From assembly GCF_021183825.1 (NCBI RefSeq), contig NZ_CP089211.1, positions 5,066,501 to 5,130,500 of the forward strand: a DNA stretch of 64,000 nt, in the 5' to 3' direction. Shown here in pieces: positions 45,701 to 54,843 of this stretch. Position 1 is the first letter of the stretch; each line of letters opens with the position of its first letter. The position numbers and the translations under genes are program-made. Origin of the DNA: Sinomicrobium kalidii. GTDB taxonomy: Bacteria > Bacteroidota > Bacteroidia > Flavobacteriales > Flavobacteriaceae. The notes under the pieces are model-generated. The model did not search any database. It was not told where the DNA came from and worked only from the letters and a program-made list of their open reading frames with translations.

Positions 45701-46352
45701 CCACATCCCTGAGATTATTATAAATGTTTTTGACAAAATATTTCTTGTATATACTGTCGCCGGTAATGATGTGGTCGGCATCATCCTGTGATACGAGCAG
45801 CACACGGAGCCGGGCTACCTGTTCGGTTCCCTGGTTGTCGCAGTCTATATCAGAACACAGGTCGAGGTCTTTGACATAGTTTTCCAGGTACAGGACCACA
45901 ACCTTGTTTTCAATATTGGCCAGATCGTTTAACGGGGTTTCATCGGTAACCTTGTTTTCCGGGATGAGTTCTGACAGTTCGATTTGTTCGTCTCCGGTAG
46001 TTAAAAAGGGTGGATAAGCTACTTTATCATCAATAAAGGGCTTGAAGGCCGTATACTTTACTTCCGGAACATCAATATTCTTTTCTTCCCCTTCCGGTAT
46101 ATCTTCCCGAAGTTTCAGAAGGTCCCCGTCGGTGGTTACCCCGGTACCCTGGGTTATGGTAATACTGTTATCTGCCGGGTTAAAATGTATTTTAAATCCG
46201 CAAACAATCCCCACACCGCTGAGGGATATCCGCGATAGCCTTACCTGGTCTTCGAAGTAATCGATAGACTCATTGAGTTGGGTATGGGTGAGTACCTGGT
46301 CTTTTTTATAAGTATGATATTGGGTGGTTATTTTATTTAATTTCGGTTCCAT
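42759..46352 (-). CDS. Large eCIS baseplate-associated protein with PKD domain
   Basis: A 1197-residue protein. The N-terminus (TQYHTYKKDQVLTHTQLNES, LSGVGIVCGFKIHFNP, ITQGTGVTTDGDLL) looks like a baseplate-binding region found in several Bacteroidota eCIS loci. The middle is helical. A Cys cluster (LCCSDCSPINF) lies near 863. Residues about 970-1060 form a PKD domain (FLWDFGDGTTSEDRNPTHTY). The C-terminus is helical. It could be a fibre, a cage component or a receptor-binding part; PKD domains often bind carbohydrate or protein. It takes the place of the Afp13 fibre, which is otherwise absent here. Confidence 0.65.
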   Translation of the reverse strand: MEPKLNKITTQYHTYKKDQVLTHTQLNESIDYFEDQVRLSRISLSGVGIVCGFKIHFNPADNSITITQGTGVTTDGDLLKLREDIPEGEEKNIDVPEVKYTAFKPFIDDKVAYPPFLTTGDEQIELSELIPENKVTDETPLNDLANIENKVVVLYLENYVKDLDLCSDIDCDNQGTEQVARLRVLLVSQDDADHIITGDSIYKKYFVKNIYNNLRDVALKRVILNEAATGTFKNLQLSYYNAIVDNNIINHLREGFKAILLHYDLATDNAIIQNRINKWFTFNKITIPLMFQYRYDLLKDLVATYTELKELFIRLTSECCPDIAAFPKHLMLGKVVDADAYKSYRHQFYKSPVLNDCDYGKKFISLVERAKNIVNNFQLQSGDIKLTPSLENALLGHKAIPFYYQVNEELLKSWNYYKTSIYKQKNNLSYHTGTLENIPQVQQPLQYGPDTHDFYRIEGHQGKHYAEALEEIEKIKITNSLALDVKALSIGLTEQDIDPDDYECEFEDLQVLLRAWTAEQECILAKVSSFFSGFSITQPGTHVTDSLAVATEASFQPMIAVESARTVEKPLSYKTTAKSAVVEDHLIVREDALGNIVKQAIDQNKGGSVNDIIADAGIIADNTLDDEIWGDNQVKSFLIDDSIKVLAYSHVLSQKMPEVLKSVDDKVIASYNLTLEQLCARVKQLQSIYQNVELPQNIRAFYGLLITQLASICCSGKKLKLLLEEIEARKEKILLQLQLSGFAEKHPGLEHHAGVRKGGTFVLVYLSKRSKITNTNDLRAIAPNLGGRMDIFAESIPEINPGSELLEIPGIDSGKFLGKTPVVSIPEGTVIADFSLPYLCCSDCSPINFIVPKPVVFLRLEKATYCIGTDESPLLFEVSPEDGIIKADEEIEGLTIEGKELTIDGDSFPDTALGTEIHFTVNDQLTDVSLTVYKTPVFDFEVPENPVSAEASQITFTPAGSGLKDANFLWDFGDGTTSEDRNPTHTYQLPVNEENTVTVSLTVTPANGACPDTVEHTITFEEITNEACIEETESLIRQNLQRMEQFPDIDPRLREAIVKPTAALYNKVLEDTEFLNGARNNQLEKMFVGLLRETAGTLLQLFEEDPDSFKQIAVVFIMQIELLYHILHCQPVPTLEKDKELIASLLAQVTEILQTLFKRRIFFDSENELKAFLQKYVFDMEAAYIKKIIHDQLDAIL

Positions 46353-46364
46353 GGCTGTGTTTTT

Positions 46365-49070
46365 TTATAGTGTTCCTATGTTGGTTCTTCCCAGTATGAG
46401 TTTTCCTTCCAGGTGTTCTTCTTCATCGCCACAGTCGTATAATCTGCCTACCGGATAAATGGTATTGAGCTGTGACAGCGCACCTAAAAATGCTTTTAAT
46501 TTGTCTTCGTCCTGTGCCAGGCCTAATGATCTTTTGGCCAGTAAAAAAGCTTTGTATGCCTTTTCAAATTGCAAAAGGTCATTTTCGTTGTCGGGTATTT
46601 CTCCTTTTCGATGGCCTACCCAGCATATTTTGGCCAGTATGTGTGCCGGGAGTTCCCGGCGGATCAGGTTTTCGAGGTATTCCCTGAAATTCGGATCGGA
46701 AAAACGCAGGGTATAGCCGGGAAGTACAATGCTTACCCGGTATGAATACGGGTCTATGGTATGGCATTCCTCACAGTCGTCCGTACAGATGGGCAGGAAA
46801 TCGGCATCTGCGGTATTTTTGGTGACATCAGGGAGGAGCAGGGTGTGTTCTACCAGGAAGATACCTTCTTCTGTAAAGGTCTTTTTCATAAACGTTATCA
46901 GGTCTATAATGGCTTCTTTTACCTCCTGTTGCGTATCGTAGTATTTAAACTGTTTGGCTATGATACGGTCGGGGTCGCTTGTACTTTCAATTTCCGGGTT
47001 GATGATGTGAAAGGAATATTTGCCGCTGCCCGCCTGGTGTACTTCTATATTATCGATTACTATTTCGGTCACAGGATCTTCAAAAGCCTTTTCCACGTGT
47101 TTCTCTTTGGTTTCGATCGTTTTGATGACTGCAAAATAAAGCTCGTCCATGGCCAGGCCGGGGGTTTTGTATGCTTCGGTGGATGAAAGGACAATGTGGT
47201 TACTTTCATTCCTTATTCGCCATCGGTATACGGTATCGCCATCTATATTGACCTGATCGTATATCTGTACGAATGATTTGGACAGGTTCCTCCTGAAGTA
47301 ATCTTTAATTCCCGCCAGGCGGGCGATACGCTTTTGTGCTCCGGAAACATTTCCGGTGTTCCAGAGGTGCTTGGCAGGGGCTTGATAGTTAAAGGCACTC
47401 CCCCTTTCGGCACTTACCGTGGCATATTCTTTAAGAAAGGCCTGCTTATGACTGAGGACTATTTCTTCGGATGCATTGCCATAAAGCGTTTTCATCAAAA
47501 AGGCGTAATTGCCGAAGCGTTCGGCAAAACGGGCTGTTAAATGGTCTAAAAGCCTGTTCCTGCGTGCTACCGAATCGTCCAGTGAAGCAAACAGGGTTTC
47601 GGTAAGCGTGTCGTCATCGTTTTCTGGGTAACCGCTGACCAGTTCATCAAGGCCCTTAATGTCTTTTACGGCCTGGGTGAAGTAGGTTTTGGTGAGTTCA
47701 CCTTCCCTGGACAGCAGGTGTTTTACTTGTTCCAGGTGTTTGAAATAACTGGCGAGCACCTGGTCGAAGAACAACAGGTAGGTTTTTAACTGTTTTGCCA
47801 GTCCTTTCCGGGATGCTGTTGCGGTATCGGGCAGGCCGTTTGTTCCTATGCCATAGGTGTCCGGGAAGTCGTTCTGGATGGTTGTACAGGCGCCGGTATC
47901 GGAAAAACTTCCTTTCGGGAGTTCGAGTTCCTTGTTGAACCTTGCTTTTTCCTGATTTTGTAAATCCTGTACCTCTAACCGTTTTTTATGTACTTCTACG
48001 GCTTTATCATTAATATTTACCGGGAGTACGCCCTTGCTGTAGCTGAAATTGCTTTTTGAACACAATACGGGTTTTTGATGGGGATGCACACAAATGATCC
48101 AGTTGTCACCATCGCCGGGGGTATCACAATCGTTAAGGCTTATTTCTTTTACCCGGGTCACGCCTTCTATGTTCATCAGAATATGGATAATGTCGGATAA
48201 ACGGACTTCTTTCCGCAGTTCGGTTTGCTGCAGTTCCGTGGTATCTATAAAACCGTTTTCCAGCGTGGGGCCTTCAAATATCCGGGGAGTTGAATATCCC
48301 TTGTCCAGCATTTCCTGCAGGGAATAGAAATTTACCCGGGGCGCAAAATATTTTTCTATGGCCAGCAGTACCCTGGCATGGACGAGTTCTTCGTCGGCAT
48401 CGGGCAATACGTCTATGATAGCGCAAACCGAAATGGGATGGGTACTCACTTTTTTTACTTCTGCCAGATCTTCACAAAGGTTCCGGTTCTGGTGGTATTT
48501 TTCGAAGATTTTTTCGTTAATTTCCTTTCTTTTAGCTTTTTGTCCGGTCTTGTCGAGGTGACTGAAATCCTCGTAATCCACCAACAGGGAATACAACCCT
48601 TTAAGGTTGAAGGATCTTTTGAACGCTTTCGGGGTCGTGGGGAAATCGTTTTTGTTATACGATAGTTTCTTTTGTTTGCAATCGGCGTAGACCGTTTTTA
48701 TATAAGGCGTTAACCAGCAGTTTTTCACTCCCGGTATGTCGATGAAAAGCTTCCTGTAGTCGTTGGCGGTTACCGGTTTGGAAGAAAGGATGTCCGAGGC
48801 TTTGAAGAACTGGTTTTCCAGTCCGTTGTGGCCTTTTTCGGCAAGGATATCTTCCATGGGCATGTTTATGCGCTGTCCGAGGTCGGTAATGGCATAACAC
48901 AGCATTTCCAGCATTGTGATCCCGGGGTCGTGTATATTGTAATCGCTCCACAGTTTACTGCCCAGTTGCTCTATGTACTCTATTCCCTTTTTCCGGAGAA
49001 AATCAAAATCGAGATCGTCTCCGCCGGAAATATTTTTCGGGATACTGATATGTGTAGTTATGGTTGACAT
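46365..49070 (-). CDS. eCIS baseplate wedge protein (Afp12-like)
   Basis: A 901-residue baseplate component. The N-terminus has the wedge-like signature YIEQLGSKLWSDYNIHDPGI followed by LCYAITDLGQRI, as in large gp6/gp7-like eCIS wedge proteins. A CTDDCEECHT cysteine cluster lies near 775, before the C-terminal domain SYRVSIVLPGYTLRFSD. It overlaps the end of the preceding baseplate gene by 13 bases and precedes the PKD protein by 12 bp, so the three are translated as a block. Confidence 0.82.
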   Translation of the reverse strand: MSTITTHISIPKNISGGDDLDFDFLRKKGIEYIEQLGSKLWSDYNIHDPGITMLEMLCYAITDLGQRINMPMEDILAEKGHNGLENQFFKASDILSSKPVTANDYRKLFIDIPGVKNCWLTPYIKTVYADCKQKKLSYNKNDFPTTPKAFKRSFNLKGLYSLLVDYEDFSHLDKTGQKAKRKEINEKIFEKYHQNRNLCEDLAEVKKVSTHPISVCAIIDVLPDADEELVHARVLLAIEKYFAPRVNFYSLQEMLDKGYSTPRIFEGPTLENGFIDTTELQQTELRKEVRLSDIIHILMNIEGVTRVKEISLNDCDTPGDGDNWIICVHPHQKPVLCSKSNFSYSKGVLPVNINDKAVEVHKKRLEVQDLQNQEKARFNKELELPKGSFSDTGACTTIQNDFPDTYGIGTNGLPDTATASRKGLAKQLKTYLLFFDQVLASYFKHLEQVKHLLSREGELTKTYFTQAVKDIKGLDELVSGYPENDDDTLTETLFASLDDSVARRNRLLDHLTARFAERFGNYAFLMKTLYGNASEEIVLSHKQAFLKEYATVSAERGSAFNYQAPAKHLWNTGNVSGAQKRIARLAGIKDYFRRNLSKSFVQIYDQVNIDGDTVYRWRIRNESNHIVLSSTEAYKTPGLAMDELYFAVIKTIETKEKHVEKAFEDPVTEIVIDNIEVHQAGSGKYSFHIINPEIESTSDPDRIIAKQFKYYDTQQEVKEAIIDLITFMKKTFTEEGIFLVEHTLLLPDVTKNTADADFLPICTDDCEECHTIDPYSYRVSIVLPGYTLRFSDPNFREYLENLIRRELPAHILAKICWVGHRKGEIPDNENDLLQFEKAYKAFLLAKRSLGLAQDEDKLKAFLGALSQLNTIYPVGRLYDCGDEEEHLEGKLILGRTNIGTL

Positions 49071-52000
49071 GGTTCCTGAACTTCTGTTATGGGGTTAGCA
49101 CATGTTTTTATATTGGGATCTACGGCATGGTCTTTGGCCGATACGAGAATGGCCCCGGGATGGGAAGGAGAGACCTGGTTTTTCCGGATGTTGCCGTTCT
49201 TGTACAGGAGTACGTCCTGTAAATAATCGACATAGTGCAATTCTTCCAGGTAATTGACCAGCACACTTTTATGGAGGGAAAGCCCGAATTCTATGCCTAC
49301 GTTCCGGTCAAATGCCCAGGGCGAAAGAAGCCTGGTGATGTCCTTTTTGAGCTGTTTGATATAGAAGTTTTCGTCAAATCCTTTGCGGAACTTTACCTTG
49401 AGGCTCACTTTTACGGCTTCGTATTCGGGATTTCTTACCCTGGCTTCCACGTGCATGGTGTTGTACCGGTTGATATAGGTCTCCATTTCGTTTAACAGGG
49501 TAGTGCTTACCCTGGGCTCGTAAATATCAAAGACATTCTGGTTTACGATATCGGGAATGACCACCAGGGTGACATGGCCGGGCGACTGGTAGTACATTTG
49601 GTTGTTTTTGCTGCAATAGCGGGTGTGGTTAAGGCATTTTGCCTTATAAATTGCGGGAAAATACTGCAACAGCATGTGTTCGTTGTCCCATAAGGACTGT
49701 GCCCGGTTTTTGTGCCGGAGCCTTTCGCTTACCCTGCGATAGTAATGCTTATCGCTTTCAGGAGGAATTCCGCCGGAAGAACTGTAGGGTTGCGCAACAG
49801 ACTTTACACTGCTGAGACGCTCCACGAGCTTTGAAATACTGCCGGCCGGAAGTCCTTCGTTCAAATGCGACAGTTCGTTGCCCCGGTTATCGAATACCGC
49901 CTGCACGGCCTGCGCGTGTATGTCGATAAGCTTGCAGACCACATCAAATTCCTTGTAACACCGGGCACGAAGCCAGTAGAGCCCTTCGGGAAAGCGGGTA
50001 TTGTTGTTCGTCGCTTCATCGGGGATGGTAAATTTTACAATGCCCGATCTCAGGAAATTATCGATTCCGTTTTGCAGGATGTCTGTATCCTCAAGGGGTA
50101 TCCATTCGTTGTTTCCCAGAATGGACCATGCTATTTTTTGTTCCCCTTTGAACGAGCCTTTTTCCGGGTTTTCACTGCCTTCAAGTACCTGGAAGAGGAG
50201 AGAGAGCTGCTGACCGGGCTCAACGTTTTCCACACCGATGTAGAGTTCCCCTGCCTTATTACAGTATTTGGGGAGAAGTCCTTCCTCGTTCTGTACTTCG
50301 TACTGTCCGAAAGGTGTAATGTGAAACATGTTGATCTCTTCATTACCGGCTTGTGCGGTGTAGTCTATGGAAATATGATCTGCAAAAGGGGTATAGGGTT
50401 CATTGGGGATAAGCACGTTGCTGTTATCACTGGCCAGGGCAATAGCATATATCCTGGGAAACATTTCATGGAGAAATGATTGATCCAGTATCAGTCGTAA
50501 CGGCCCGTTCTTCCCCGGGGTATAAAAAGGAGACAGGTTGTTAATTTCAAAATCGGTTTCGAATTCGCCGTCAGCACCTTCAAAGATTATTACCGGGTTA
50601 CCGGTTGAGGTGTTGGCGTCCTGCCATTCTTCCTTGTCTGATATGACTACCGAAGCTTTAAAATGGGCATCGTTATCTACAATGAGGTTATGGTCTTTAA
50701 ACTGAGTGAAGTCAAAAACCTTGTTGCTTTTGTTCTGAATGGTATTTACGATATTTAACGGGGGATACAGTTGGTCCAGGTAATTTTCGTGGCTTATATT
50801 GTACTTGTGATCTTCCCGGTAGGCAAAATACAGGTCCCTGAATTTGTCGGGAGTGTTTTTCCAGGGGATATTCACCCGTACTTTTTTCCAGTTCTTTTTA
50901 AACGCTTCGGGATAGTTCACGGTGAACGCCGAGCCTTTTACAGGACGGGTAGTAAAGGGGTAAAAGGGTTTTTCGGGATTCAACGCCCCGAAGTCATTTT
51001 CTATACCTGCATTTTTGATCCCGTTTACCGCAATATCGATCGTTGTATTTTTAATGGTTTTACCGACTATTTTTTTGTAAAGGGCATAGCTGCTGCCTTC
51101 CCCGGTGCCGAACATTACTTTTACGAGCGGAAGGGAGGTATTGAAGTTTTCCTTTAAGACTTCCGGGTCAAATGCGGTAACTTTTTCCGAATCCTTGTCC
51201 AGGGTCACTTCGCATTTCAGGATGTTGTTAGCAATGACTCCCGAGATATTTTCATCCGGGAACAACGGACCGATCCACTTTTTTTCACCGCTGAAATAGA
51301 ATTCCATACCGTTTTTCAGAGCATCCCCTGTTATTGCCGGAAGGGGCTCGTTAAAAGTAATACTTATGGTGACCACCCTTTCGCCTTCGGCCAGTTCCAA
51401 AACAGGGGAGGCCACGGCAAAACCCAGTGTGGTATCCTGTAATTCGTGCATATCCCTGGCTGTAGCCTTTTCCCCGAGGTAGCTGTGCCCAAAAGGATAC
51501 CAAAAGGCTTTTCCTTCGGGAAAATCGGAGCCCTGTCCGTCGTAAGAATTAGCTATGTTACTGTACTTTATAGCGTTATCGTCCCGGTATATGTTTTTAA
51601 GATGAGTTATTACACCTTTATTGGCTATGAATTCTTCCGTAGTGGTATAGATCCGTTTTTTTCCGGAAGTGTCTTTTCCGCCATCCAATGCTGTGGCCAG
51701 GGGTATTTTTTCGCGGGTGATGTTTTTGGCCAGTTCAAACAAAACGTACGCCTTATCGGGAGTTGGGGGCAGCTTTTCTATTTTTAATACTTCCCGGTAA
51801 TAGAAATCGAGATGCCTTCTGGTCAGTTGATTAAAACGCTCACTGCTCTGTTCCAGCAGCTTTAAAAAACAGATAAAAAGGGTGAGGTGGGGGGTAAGGG
51901 AGTGCTCGTTTTTCAGGGTCCGGAGCTCGCGGAAAATGTTTTCCTTCAGTTCCTTCAGTTTTAAAGGGTTTTCAATGCCTACATCTTCTTTATCCATATT

Positions 52001-52216
52001 AAAATAAGCGAAGAAGTTTTCCCAGTTACCGGAATGTTTGTTATCAGTATCAAAATAGTGTACGTGACCTGCAAATCTGCGGGCAAACAGAAGCCAGTCG
52101 GCTATATCCAGGTTATGAAGTTTAAAATAACCGGGGTTCAGCGCATCGGTGTATCGTTGTTCCTGGCCGGTGCCGTCGCGTTTCAGAATATCCAGTATGT
52201 CGTTACAGTTTGCCAT
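49058..52216 (-). CDS. eCIS baseplate J-like protein (Afp11-like)
   Basis: A 1052-residue baseplate wedge protein. The C-terminal part carries the gpJ-like features ESDKHYYRRVSERLRHKNRA, VTLVVIPDIV and the terminal strand region with VGIEFGLSLHKSVLVNYLE. The N-terminal 700 residues are an expanded beta-rich region, much larger than in phage gpJ. Known from a marine Bacteroidota eCIS structure (AlgoCIS): baseplate proteins can carry massive extensions that form a cage around the spike; this one is a candidate for that role (inference). Confidence 0.85.
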   Translation of the reverse strand: MANCNDILDILKRDGTGQEQRYTDALNPGYFKLHNLDIADWLLFARRFAGHVHYFDTDNKHSGNWENFFAYFNMDKEDVGIENPLKLKELKENIFRELRTLKNEHSLTPHLTLFICFLKLLEQSSERFNQLTRRHLDFYYREVLKIEKLPPTPDKAYVLFELAKNITREKIPLATALDGGKDTSGKKRIYTTTEEFIANKGVITHLKNIYRDDNAIKYSNIANSYDGQGSDFPEGKAFWYPFGHSYLGEKATARDMHELQDTTLGFAVASPVLELAEGERVVTISITFNEPLPAITGDALKNGMEFYFSGEKKWIGPLFPDENISGVIANNILKCEVTLDKDSEKVTAFDPEVLKENFNTSLPLVKVMFGTGEGSSYALYKKIVGKTIKNTTIDIAVNGIKNAGIENDFGALNPEKPFYPFTTRPVKGSAFTVNYPEAFKKNWKKVRVNIPWKNTPDKFRDLYFAYREDHKYNISHENYLDQLYPPLNIVNTIQNKSNKVFDFTQFKDHNLIVDNDAHFKASVVISDKEEWQDANTSTGNPVIIFEGADGEFETDFEINNLSPFYTPGKNGPLRLILDQSFLHEMFPRIYAIALASDNSNVLIPNEPYTPFADHISIDYTAQAGNEEINMFHITPFGQYEVQNEEGLLPKYCNKAGELYIGVENVEPGQQLSLLFQVLEGSENPEKGSFKGEQKIAWSILGNNEWIPLEDTDILQNGIDNFLRSGIVKFTIPDEATNNNTRFPEGLYWLRARCYKEFDVVCKLIDIHAQAVQAVFDNRGNELSHLNEGLPAGSISKLVERLSSVKSVAQPYSSSGGIPPESDKHYYRRVSERLRHKNRAQSLWDNEHMLLQYFPAIYKAKCLNHTRYCSKNNQMYYQSPGHVTLVVIPDIVNQNVFDIYEPRVSTTLLNEMETYINRYNTMHVEARVRNPEYEAVKVSLKVKFRKGFDENFYIKQLKKDITRLLSPWAFDRNVGIEFGLSLHKSVLVNYLEELHYVDYLQDVLLYKNGNIRKNQVSPSHPGAILVSAKDHAVDPNIKTCANPITEVQEPCQP

Positions 52217-52237
52217 TTTTTTGCCTTGGTTGGTTTT

Positions 52238-52648
52238 TTATACCGCTGTGCCTTCTTCCTTATAAAAAGGGAACACAAGATTCATCCTGGAGTTTGTAGC
52301 GCGGACCTTATAATCCAGGAGAATCAGCAGTTCTCCTTTGAGCTCATCGCCCTGGGTAATGTCTACTTTCTCCACATCTATCCTGGGTTCGAAATAGAGG
52401 ACGGCATTGTTTATGAGTTCGGTAACATATGTTTTCAATGTCCTGTTCAGGGGACTGAACAATAAATCTTCCAGGTTACAGCCGTATTCGGGTTGCATGA
52501 TACGTTCTCCGAGCCGGGTAGAAAGCAATATTTCCAGGCTTTTCCTGATATCTTCTTCATTGGAAGTCATGCTCACACTTTTGGCCGCCTTGCTGAATTT
52601 CGGCGGGAAACTCCATCCTGTTCCGAGAAAAGAATCTTTGTGGTTCAT
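52238..52648 (-). CDS. gp25-like baseplate protein (Afp9)
   Basis: A 136-residue gp25/lysozyme-like baseplate protein. Seen: SFLGTGWSFPPKF at the N-terminus, DIRKSLEILLSTRLGERIMQPEYGCNL in two parts, and LKTYVTELINNAVLYFEPRI, all characteristic. It links wedge and sheath in contractile systems. Start ATG 52648; the frame upstream to a TTG at 52666 is spacer sequence. Confidence 0.93.
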   Translation of the reverse strand: MNHKDSFLGTGWSFPPKFSKAAKSVSMTSNEEDIRKSLEILLSTRLGERIMQPEYGCNLEDLLFSPLNRTLKTYVTELINNAVLYFEPRIDVEKVDITQGDELKGELLILLDYKVRATNSRMNLVFPFYKEEGTAV

Positions 52649-52718
52649 AGTTTGATAATTTGACAATTCGATAATTTGTTAATTGACTCCTTGATGATTC
52701 ATTGGCACATTATTAACA

Positions 52719-53012
52719 CTACCCGATCAGTACGGCAGGTTCTCCCATGACTATGGTACCGCCGTGGGCAGTGGTATCTCCCAGCCTTGCAGCCGGCATT
52801 CCGCCGATGAATACGGTGGAAGATCCCAATATAATGGTGTCCGGCGGGCCTGTGCAGGTAGCCATATCGCCAACCCTTGCTGCCGGTAAACCCGCTATAA
52901 AAACAGTGGGTTCACCAGGGGGGAGGATAGGTCCGCCTACGTGTGGCACCGGCCCCGGATTTACCATCGGGCAGACGTGCATGTCGGTTATTCTTGCTGC
53001 GGGTAGTCCCAT
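52719..53012 (-). CDS. PAAR-domain spike tip (Afp10-like)
   Basis: A 97-residue protein almost wholly made of a PAAR domain: MGLPAARITDMHVCPM, VFIAGLPAARVGDMATCTGP, VFIGGMPAARLGDTTAHGG, each repeat with P-A-A-R. The His/Cys residues (H12, C14, C52, H81) would bind the metal that sharpens the tip. It sits on the VgrG-like spike encoded just upstream. Unlike longer relatives it has no toxin extension. Confidence 0.93.
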   Translation of the reverse strand: MGLPAARITDMHVCPMVNPGPVPHVGGPILPPGEPTVFIAGLPAARVGDMATCTGPPDTIILGSSTVFIGGMPAARLGDTTAHGGTIVMGEPAVLIG

Positions 53013-53049
53013 TTTTTCAGATATTAGACGTTAGATTTTTAATCTTTTA

Positions 53050-53090
53050 CGGGGATCTGATCCCTGTTTGAGACGCACGGCCGTGTGTCT
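53050..53090 (-). promoter_or_regulatory. Two hairpins between the spike and spike-tip genes
   Basis: GGGATCTGATCCC (within 53050-53064) and AGAC.CACGGCCGTG.GTCT (53071-53090; one G/T mismatch pair) are consecutive palindromes in the 85-bp gap, followed on the minus strand by a third, AGATT/AATCT. They may protect or limit the mRNA between vgrG and PAAR. Confidence 0.5.
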
Positions 53091-53097
53091 TTACGGG

Positions 53098-54843
53098 TTA
53101 ATTGATCTGTACGATGCCGCCTTTCAGTACGGCCAGGGCACCGGACGACATTTCCACGCCGGCGTTGCCTTCGGCTTTGTACTGTGCGTTGGCTTTCAGG
53201 TTGATATTGGTGCCTTCTATATTTACGTCTCCGGCAGCCTTTAATTTAATATCGGCAGCACTTTCCATGCTGATACCGTTACTGTCCATGGTGATGATAT
53301 TGCTGTTTTCATCTTCCATTTTTATGACCCCCGTATCTTCATCGAGGGTGATGTATTTGCCGGCCGGGGTTTCTATGCGTATGGATTTTTTATCGTCGTC
53401 AAACAGCACTTTCATTTCGCTCCGGGTGACAAATCCTTTTTCGTGGTTGTCATCGCTTGCAGTGATGGGGGCAGGTTTGGCGCTACTGTGCAGCATTCCC
53501 AGGACAACGGCGTCATTGGGATCTTCATTGATGAAGCCTATAATAACTTCGTCCCCGATCTCCGGGCGGAAGAAGGCTCCGCGGTTTTCCCCGGCATCGG
53601 GGGAAGCTACCCGGCACCAGATACCTTGTTCTTTGTGGTTGACAATGGGCAGCGTTACCAATATCCGGTCTTCACCGTCAGGGTCGTCCTGCAACCGGGA
53701 AACAACCCCTACGTGCAGGCCTTTTATGGCGGGCAGCAGTCCGGATGCCGCCGGGGTGTGGATATCATAGGTTTCCGAAAACCATTGCGGGTTCAGCCCG
53801 AACTGGGCGTCTACCGTCCAGTTGCCTTCGGAAATGTGATGGTGTACCCCGGTGACATAAGCCTTACCGTTGAACCGGTCGCCAACACCATCCAGCTTTA
53901 GTATGGTACCGGGTTTTACGGCAGGGATTCCCTGGAATTTTACCCGGCCTCTTACCTTGGCCAGTTGCTGAAAGAGCAATTTGGCATCTGCCCAGTCCTG
54001 TAATTCTACATCCGAAATAGTGCCGCCGTGGCGCAGTTCCATGTTTTCCAGGGCAATGACCCTGGACAACTCGTCCGGACTAAGGTTACCGTTGAGGCTT
54101 ACATTCGGATTTCCGGCTTCTATTTCCAGCAGTTCCTGGTCTGCAGGGTTCCATCCGTAGGATGATATTCTGCCCACCTGGTTCCTGGCGTCAACTTCAG
54201 CATCGAAATCGAGCATGGTGGCACCGAAAGTGACGGTTTCTACTTCATCGGCATCCAGTTCGGGTTTCCGGATGGTGAGTTTACCGTCATCCACAAAGCA
54301 CAGTTTGCCATTGGCCTGCGCCCGCGAAATGATAAAGTCCCAGTCGGATGCATTGTACTGTACCAACTCCTTATGTTCGTACTTGGTAGCCTCTATATCG
54401 TTTTCCAGGGCATAAGGGCTTATGATCTCTTCAAAAATATCGCTGTCCTTGGACTCATAGAAATATTTACTTTTTCTTCCTATGGTGAGTTTTACGGCTT
54501 CGTCTTTACATTCAATGATCAGAAGGGAAGTATTGTTCCTTATTTTGATGTTGTGTTTTATAATGATCCCTTTAAAAACCGTAGTTTCATCGGAGTGATA
54601 GCCGGCAGTGACCTCTATTTTCTTTCCGGGGACAAGCAGGGTTTCGTTACTGAGCTTAAAATCCCGTTCAGAAGGTTCGCCGTCGATCAGGACAAGCCGG
54701 GCGGTGGGAATACGGTTGACCTCCCTGCTAATGGCAATGCTCTTTACCTGATGTACCTTGGAGAGTTCCTCACCATCAACGAGCACCTTATGGGTAACCA
54801 GGTCGGCGCTTTTACCGGTTTGTATAACATCGCTGTTATTCAT
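53098..54843 (-). CDS. VgrG-like spike protein (Afp8)
   Basis: A 581-residue spike. N-terminal gp27-like hub (SIAISREVNRIPTARLVLID), central part with SRAQANGKLCFVDDGKL, an OB-fold segment (VGVVSRLQDDPDGEDRILV, EIGDEVIIGFINEDPNDAVVLG) and a C-terminal beta-helix of repeats (IRIETPAGKYITLDEDTG, IKLKAAGDVNIEG). It trimerises at the centre of the baseplate and pierces the target membrane. The start overlaps the stop of the LysM hub gene (ATGA). Confidence 0.94.
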   Translation of the reverse strand: MNNSDVIQTGKSADLVTHKVLVDGEELSKVHQVKSIAISREVNRIPTARLVLIDGEPSERDFKLSNETLLVPGKKIEVTAGYHSDETTVFKGIIIKHNIKIRNNTSLLIIECKDEAVKLTIGRKSKYFYESKDSDIFEEIISPYALENDIEATKYEHKELVQYNASDWDFIISRAQANGKLCFVDDGKLTIRKPELDADEVETVTFGATMLDFDAEVDARNQVGRISSYGWNPADQELLEIEAGNPNVSLNGNLSPDELSRVIALENMELRHGGTISDVELQDWADAKLLFQQLAKVRGRVKFQGIPAVKPGTILKLDGVGDRFNGKAYVTGVHHHISEGNWTVDAQFGLNPQWFSETYDIHTPAASGLLPAIKGLHVGVVSRLQDDPDGEDRILVTLPIVNHKEQGIWCRVASPDAGENRGAFFRPEIGDEVIIGFINEDPNDAVVLGMLHSSAKPAPITASDDNHEKGFVTRSEMKVLFDDDKKSIRIETPAGKYITLDEDTGVIKMEDENSNIITMDSNGISMESAADIKLKAAGDVNIEGTNINLKANAQYKAEGNAGVEMSSGALAVLKGGIVQIN

